DNA of 64,000 nt, from assembly GCA_002862805.1 (NCBI GenBank), contig PKEA01000013.1, forward strand, positions 1-64,000. Direction: 5' to 3'. Position numbers and translations under genes: made by a program. Positions 59,319 to 64,000 of the stretch are shown in pieces. Source of the stretch: Flavobacteriaceae bacterium. Lineage in GTDB: Bacteria; Bacteroidota; Bacteroidia; Flavobacteriales; Flavobacteriaceae. The first letter of the stretch is position 1. Each line of letters begins with the position of its first letter. Below the pieces are notes generated by a model. The model was not told the DNA's origin and made no database searches. It saw only the letters and a list, made by a program, of their open reading frames with translations.

Positions 59319-61907
59319 ATGAAGAAACTTCTTTTATTCTCCTTATTTATTTCATCTGTTGTTTTTGCACAAGACAATTTGTTTACCAAAGTTGCTTTTC
59401 AAAATATTGGACCAACAATTATGAGTGGTAGAATTGTTGATTTAGCAGTAAATCCTGAAAATCCAACCGAATTTTATGCCGCTTATGCTTCTGGTGGACT
59501 TTGGTACACGAATAATAACGGGAATAGTTTTAGGCCAGTCATGGATTCGGCTCCAACTTTAAACTGTGGTTCAGTTACGGTTGATTGGAAATCGGGAACA
59601 ATTTGGGTAGGAACTGGTGAAGTAAACGCATCGCGTTCATCGTATTCAGGGATTGGTGTTTTAAAATCTTCGGATAAAGGAAAAACATGGGAAAATTTAG
59701 GTTTACCTGAAAGTCACCACATAAGTAGAATTTTGGTTAACCCAAAGGATACTAATGAAATTATTGTTGGAGTTACAGGACATTTATATACTAAGAATAA
59801 AGAAAGAGGAATTTACAAAACTTTAGATGGTGGAAAAACATGGCAACAAACTCTTTTTGTTAATGATGAAACCGGAATTATTGATGTTGTGGTTGATTCG
59901 AATAATTTCAATATTCAATACGCTGCTGCTTGGCAAAAAGACAGAAAAGCATGGGATTTTAAAGGAAATGGTAACGGTTCTGGAATTTACAAAAGTACAG
60001 ATGCCGGCTCTAATTGGAACTTAATTTCAAGTTCAGAAAGTGGATTTCCTGCAGATGAAGGAGTTGGTAGAATCGGACTTTTTGCAGTCAATGATTCTGT
60101 AGTGTATGCAGTTTTGGATAATCAGAATAAGCGACCAAATTCAAAAATGGAAAAACCAAAAGATGCCAACGCAGCTCTTTTTGAAACGGAAGTTATAGGT
60201 TGCGAATTATATAAATCTATTGATGGTGGAATTTCTTGGAAAAAAACGCATGAGAACTACATTGACGATTTGTATTACAGTTATGGTTATTATTTTGGAA
60301 ATATAGCGGTAGATTTAACGAATGAAAATAGGATTTATCTTGGTGGCGTTCCGTTGATTTTTTCGGAAGATGGAGGAAAAACCTTTAAGTCAATTAGCAA
60401 AGAAAATGTGCATGCCGATCATCATGTAACGTGGATAAACCCAAAAAATCCAAATCATATTATTAACGGAAACGATGGTGGAGTTAACATTACATATGAT
60501 AATGGAGAACATTGGTTCAAATGCAACAATCAAGCAGTTGGGCAATTTTATACGGTGAATGTAGATGATGAAAAACCATATAATGTTTATGGCGGCTTGC
60601 AAGATAATGGCGTTTGGGTTGGGCCAAATAATTACGAACATTCATTAGATTGGCAACAAGAAGGTAAATATCCGTATGAATTTTTAATGGGTGGTGATGG
60701 AATGCAAGTGCAAATAGATAATCGCGATGCAAATATTGTGTATACAGGATATCAGTTTGGTAATTATTATAGAATTGATAGAAAATCTGGTAAAAGAGAT
60801 TTCATAACACCAAAGGTTAAAAAAGAGGAAGAAGCATTACGTTTCAATTGGCAAACACCTATTTTATTATCGTCTCATAACCAAGATATTTTATACATGG
60901 GTTCTCAGTTTTTATACCGTTCAATGAATCAAGGTAAAAATTGGGAGAAAGTATCTGGCGATTTAACAAAAGGTAAAGTAGAAGGCAATGTAGCTTTTGG
61001 GACTATTACAACAATTGCAGAAAGTAATTCTCAGTTCGGATTATTATATGTGGGTTCAGATGATGGGTTAATCCATGTTTCAAAAGATGGGGGTATTACA
61101 TGGTTAAAAATTTCTGAAAATCTTCCTCAAAATTTATGGGTATCACGAGTTGTTGCTTCAAAATATAAGAAAGAACGAGTTTATGCAACTTTAAACGGTT
61201 ATCGAAACGACAATTTTAAATCGTATGTTTTTGTTTCAGATGATTATGGAACAACCTGGACAAATATTTCAAAGGGCTTGACTAATGCTGTAAACGTAAT
61301 TATTGAAGATTCAGAAAAAGAAAATATTTTATATGTTGGTACTGATAATGGTTTGTTTATTTCAATGGATAAAGGTTTGTCTTGGCAAGATTTTTCTTCA
61401 GTAATGCCAAATGTTGCTGTTCATGACTTGGTTATTCAAGCTAAAGCCAAAGAACTAGTGGTGGCGACACATGGCCGATCAATTTATAAAGTGAATTTAG
61501 ATAAAATACAAGCATTGGATGCTAAAATTTTAGCAAAAGAAATTCATGTTTTTGATGTGGAAAAAATAAAAAAATCAGATCGTTGGGGTAGTTCTTGGAG
61601 TTCTTGGTCTGAAATATTTGAACCAAAAACAAATATTTCAGTTTATTCAAACTCTAAAAAAGAAGTAGTTCTAAATGTTAAAAATGAAAAACAGAAATTA
61701 TTGTTTACAAGAAAAGTTTCTTTGGTTAAAGGATTGAATTTTGTGGAGTATGATTTATCGGTAGACGAAAAATATTCAAATAAAGAGAAAATTACTAAAG
61801 CAAAAAACAATAAATATTACTTAAATGAAGGTGCTTATTTTGTTGAAATTGAGGTAAATAAAATAAAATATAGTTCAAAATTAATTATTGAAATGCCAAA
61901 GCAATAA
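59319..61907 (+). CDS. Secreted Asp-box (sortilin/BNR-like) beta-propeller protein
   Basis: 862 residues from the ATG at 59319 (MKKLLLFSLFISSVVFAQ, a clean signal peptide); the 14 residues further up have no support. About ten Asp-box motifs S-x-D-x-G-x-x-W are spaced through residues 85-720, for example SSDKGKTW, TLDGGKTW, STDAGSNW, SIDGGISW, SKDGGITW, SDDYGTTW and SMDKGLSW. They mark the corners of one or two beta-propellers as in sortilin (VPS10) domains and sialidases. Flavobacterial homologues are called glycosyl hydrolase, but no sialidase catalytic set is visible, so binding is as likely as catalysis. A C-terminal strand-rich domain (about 740-862) may be for anchoring. Confidence 0.85.
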   Translation: MKKLLLFSLFISSVVFAQDNLFTKVAFQNIGPTIMSGRIVDLAVNPENPTEFYAAYASGGLWYTNNNGNSFRPVMDSAPTLNCGSVTVDWKSGTIWVGTGEVNASRSSYSGIGVLKSSDKGKTWENLGLPESHHISRILVNPKDTNEIIVGVTGHLYTKNKERGIYKTLDGGKTWQQTLFVNDETGIIDVVVDSNNFNIQYAAAWQKDRKAWDFKGNGNGSGIYKSTDAGSNWNLISSSESGFPADEGVGRIGLFAVNDSVVYAVLDNQNKRPNSKMEKPKDANAALFETEVIGCELYKSIDGGISWKKTHENYIDDLYYSYGYYFGNIAVDLTNENRIYLGGVPLIFSEDGGKTFKSISKENVHADHHVTWINPKNPNHIINGNDGGVNITYDNGEHWFKCNNQAVGQFYTVNVDDEKPYNVYGGLQDNGVWVGPNNYEHSLDWQQEGKYPYEFLMGGDGMQVQIDNRDANIVYTGYQFGNYYRIDRKSGKRDFITPKVKKEEEALRFNWQTPILLSSHNQDILYMGSQFLYRSMNQGKNWEKVSGDLTKGKVEGNVAFGTITTIAESNSQFGLLYVGSDDGLIHVSKDGGITWLKISENLPQNLWVSRVVASKYKKERVYATLNGYRNDNFKSYVFVSDDYGTTWTNISKGLTNAVNVIIEDSEKENILYVGTDNGLFISMDKGLSWQDFSSVMPNVAVHDLVIQAKAKELVVATHGRSIYKVNLDKIQALDAKILAKEIHVFDVEKIKKSDRWGSSWSSWSEIFEPKTNISVYSNSKKEVVLNVKNEKQKLLFTRKVSLVKGLNFVEYDLSVDEKYSNKEKITKAKNNKYYLNEGAYFVEIEVNKIKYSSKLIIEMPKQ

Positions 61908-61973
61908 AAAAATGTTAAATCCGTTATAAATTATAGCATGGTTTTTGATTGTTTTAACATAAAATTACAAAAC

Positions 61974-62843
61974 ATGAGGTTGAAAGTTTTTTTAGCGGCA
62001 ATTTTACTCGGATTTATATCTTTTTCTTGTTCAGATAAAGATGATGTTTCTGTTGAACCACAATTAATCATTAAATTTAAATTTGATCCTACTCAGGTTA
62101 GATTGAATAATTTAGGTCAACCTTCATTGGTTCCTGTCGGAAATGCGGCACAATCTCCTATTTTTAATTCAATAAGTGCACATTATTTTGAATTAGCTCC
62201 AAATCAATATACGGCATTAGGGCAAGGTTCTGTTTTGTATCATGCACCAGAAACAATGGCAGGAGGAGACTTGGCTATTGATTTTAGTAGAGCTAAAATT
62301 GTTGGAGAAGACGAAATCTTTTTGTCAATACCTTTAAGTCAAGTTCCGCAAGGAAATTACGAATACGTTCGCGTTTCTCTTTCTTATCAAAATTATGAAA
62401 TTTCTGTAAGAAGCAATGCTGTTGATTATATCGGAACTTTAGAAAGTTTTGTGGGTTATAATTCCTATATTACAACACATTATATAGGGAACAATTCCTT
62501 TCCTGTTAATGGAAATCGATTGCAAGGATATTGGGCTTTTGGGTTAAATGGTTTGCCTTATGCTGCTTCAGGGCAAGCGCCTTCTGGTGCAACAACGGTT
62601 CCTAATCCAATTGCATCTACTTCGCCTATTCCTGCTGGATCTTGTGTGGTTACTGGTAAATTTCAAAATAATTTAGTTATAACCAACAATGAAACAAGCG
62701 ATGTTTATGTAACACTTTCCTTGTCTAACAACAACAGTTTTGAATGGGAAGAAGTTATTGCTGACGGAAAATATGAGCCATCAATAGGTGAAAATGTTGT
62801 AGATATGGGGCTTAGAGGTTTAATTCCTTCTTTTGAAAGATAA
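61974..62843 (+). CDS. Hypothetical lipoprotein
   Basis: 289 residues from the ATG at 61974; the longer frame from 61938 has no signal at its start. MRLKVFLAAILLGFISFSC is a lipoprotein signal with C19, followed by SDKDD; acidic residues there resemble the export signal that takes Bacteroidota lipoproteins to the surface. The body is beta-rich with many Gly, Asn and Pro and has QLIIKFKFDPTQVRLNNLGQPS, a segment I have seen in flavobacterial proteins of unknown function. No domain can be named. It follows the Asp-box gene by 66 bases and may belong to its transcript. Confidence 0.6.
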   Translation: MRLKVFLAAILLGFISFSCSDKDDVSVEPQLIIKFKFDPTQVRLNNLGQPSLVPVGNAAQSPIFNSISAHYFELAPNQYTALGQGSVLYHAPETMAGGDLAIDFSRAKIVGEDEIFLSIPLSQVPQGNYEYVRVSLSYQNYEISVRSNAVDYIGTLESFVGYNSYITTHYIGNNSFPVNGNRLQGYWAFGLNGLPYAASGQAPSGATTVPNPIASTSPIPAGSCVVTGKFQNNLVITNNETSDVYVTLSLSNNNSFEWEEVIADGKYEPSIGENVVDMGLRGLIPSFER

Positions 62844-62984
62844 AACGTTTTTTTAATATTGGTTTTGCATAGCTTAAACGTTTTTTAAATTCATTATAAA
62901 TTAGCTTGAAAAGGTTGTAGTTAATGGTAATATGGTGTATTTTTGTTTGGTTTTAAATAAAATAAGAACAATCAAATAAAAATT

Positions 62985-63854
62985 ATGGCAAAATCAGCAC
63001 TTTTAAAGTCGTCTATTGGTAAAAAATACTGGATGGCTCTTACAGGTTTATTCTTATGCTTGTTTTTGGCAGGACATTTAGCAGGTAATCTACAATTAAT
63101 CTTTGGAACACCGCTTCAGTTTAATGAATATGCTTTATTCATGACTACAAATCCAGCTGTAAAACTGCTTTCTTATCTAACTTACATTTCTATTTTATTT
63201 CACGCAGTAGATGGAATATTATTAGCAATTCAAAACAAAAAAGCCAGGCCAATAGGTTATGCGAAAAATAATGCTGCTGCTAATAGTGGTTTCGCTTCTA
63301 GAAATATGGCGGTTTTAGGAACTTTAATTTTAGTTTTCATCGTTACACACATGGTCAATTTTTGGGCTAAAATGCATTTTGATAAAAACATGCCTTTAAT
63401 GACTAAATCTATCGAAGTGCAGCCTGGAATGTCTCAAGATTTTTATGTTGGAACTTCAGTAGGGCAATATTACCCTGTTGATCAAGTACAAGCTGAAAAT
63501 GAAAAATTACAAGAAGGTGCAATGCCAAAACAACTTGTGATTAAGAACAAAACAGAAGTTTATAATGTTCAAGCAAATGTAAAAATGGCAGATTTATATA
63601 AAGATCTACATAAAATTACTTTTGCATTTTTTAAGAACCCAAAAACGGGTTTAATTGCAACAATTGCATACGCATTGGCAATGATTGTTTTAGGTTTTCA
63701 CTTATGGCATGGTTTTGCAAGTGCTTTTCAATCGTTAGGAGTTAATAGTCCTAAGTTGAATAATACAATTAAATTTTTAGGAAAAGCATTTGCGGTTATT
63801 GTACCGTTATTATTTGCTATCATTCCATTATATATTCACTTTATTTCTAAATAA
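62985..63854 (+). CDS. sdhC: Succinate dehydrogenase/fumarate reductase cytochrome b subunit
   Basis: Membrane anchor of complex II with five helices and heme b, passing electrons to menaquinone. In the 289 residues the heme histidine candidates are H31 (LAGHLAGNLQ), H77 (ILFHAVDG), H127 (VTHMVNFW) and those of GFHLWHGF near 246. Compared with the usual 220-230 residues there is an extra loop between helices 3 and 4 (about 135-205, VQPGMSQDFYVGTSVG to YKDLHKI). The helix set is complete. sdhA starts 18 bases behind, as in other Bacteroidota (order C-A-B). Confidence 0.92.
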   Translation: MAKSALLKSSIGKKYWMALTGLFLCLFLAGHLAGNLQLIFGTPLQFNEYALFMTTNPAVKLLSYLTYISILFHAVDGILLAIQNKKARPIGYAKNNAAANSGFASRNMAVLGTLILVFIVTHMVNFWAKMHFDKNMPLMTKSIEVQPGMSQDFYVGTSVGQYYPVDQVQAENEKLQEGAMPKQLVIKNKTEVYNVQANVKMADLYKDLHKITFAFFKNPKTGLIATIAYALAMIVLGFHLWHGFASAFQSLGVNSPKLNNTIKFLGKAFAVIVPLLFAIIPLYIHFISK

Positions 63855-63872
63855 TATTTATCCGAAAAGATT

Positions 63873-64000
63873 ATGGCTTTAGATTCTAAAATACCAAATG
63901 GTCCAATTTCTGATAAATGGACAGACTACAAAAACCATATTAACTTAGTAAACCCAGCTAATAAACGTAATATTGATATTATTGTTGTTGGAACTGGTTT
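63873..64000 (+). CDS. sdhA: Succinate dehydrogenase/fumarate reductase flavoprotein subunit, N-terminal fragment
   Basis: The frame opens at the ATG at 63873 and leaves the window at base 64000 after 42 codons. It reads [16 protein letters not shown] and then [10 protein letters not shown], the start of the FAD-binding Rossmann motif. Placement directly after sdhC makes the call firm. Confidence 0.92.
   Translation, partial: MALDSKIPNGPISDKWTDYKNHINLVNPANKRNIDIIVVGTG

Noticed and set aside
62842-62890. Two AAACGTTTTTT copies behind the lipoprotein gene as a terminator or operator
   Set aside because: The palindromic AAACGTTT octamer recurs twice, but no stem with a T-tail forms and in AT-rich DNA such repeats are common.
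1-64000. CRISPR array, prophage, integron or insertion sequence
   Set aside because: No regularly spaced repeats, transposase, integrase or phage structural genes could be seen in any frame.

Overview
The window is a stretch of chromosome from a low-GC member of the Flavobacteriaceae, most like Flavobacterium or a close relative. The evidence is the AT-rich code; Bacteroidota-type promoters (TTG, 17-23 bases, TAnnTTTG) before many genes; weak or absent Shine-Dalgarno sequences with several TTG starts; lineage-typical families (GLPGLI, IPExxxVDY, a long type-2-like IleRS, an AddAB-like pair); and N-terminal lipoprotein and Sec signals of Bacteroidota style. I see no rRNA, tRNA, CRISPR array, transposase, integrase or prophage. 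Most of the window is ordinary housekeeping DNA.

Layout. 1-4851: end of recO, ileS, a DksA-like protein without its zinc cysteines, lspA. 4838-9065: an accessory-looking locus of a divergent XRE regulator, a 68-residue secreted peptide with its own promoter and hairpin, a GLPGLI protein and an 875-residue TonB-receptor-like barrel. 9066-11884 (minus): folate cyclo-ligase, a PLP decarboxylase, an AstE/AspA-like deacylase. 11985-16004: uvrC and a patatin/barrel phospholipase. 16158-23863: aromatic amino acid catabolism (hmgA, hppD, tryptophan 2,3-dioxygenase), a candidate structured RNA, DUF3108, an M23 lipoprotein, pgi and a small membrane protein. 23902-31256: rlpA, then an RND efflux operon with a GbsR/MarR gene in front and a TetR gene behind. 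31258-34951: CYTH protein, a membrane protein of the so-called site-specific recombinase family, dinB. 35002-40208 (minus): Bax-inhibitor-like protein and the acpP-fabF-rnc-IPExxxVDY-pyk run. 40384-44888: purN, rnhA, a secreted hypothetical, a PfkB kinase, purF. 44889-45310: the only gene-free gap over 300 bases, holding two tandem copies of a putative small RNA. 45311-55649: sodA, addA-like, kbl, ompA, addB-like, mscS. 55646-64000: alpha/beta hydrolase, AbiH (a lone possible phage-defence gene), a REP-like palindrome, pepP, a secreted Asp-box protein, a lipoprotein, sdhC and the start of sdhA.

Best candidates for something undescribed: (1) the two tandem RNAs at about 44955-45240, which share an exact 45-base core but have unrelated terminator stems; (2) the XRE / secreted peptide / attenuator / GLPGLI / barrel locus; (3) the structured RNA at about 18653-18766, whose terminator carries the promoter of the next gene; (4) a perfect 12-bp palindrome between sodA and the addA-like gene that holds a -7 box on each strand. 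All are read from sequence only; no database search or folding program was run.
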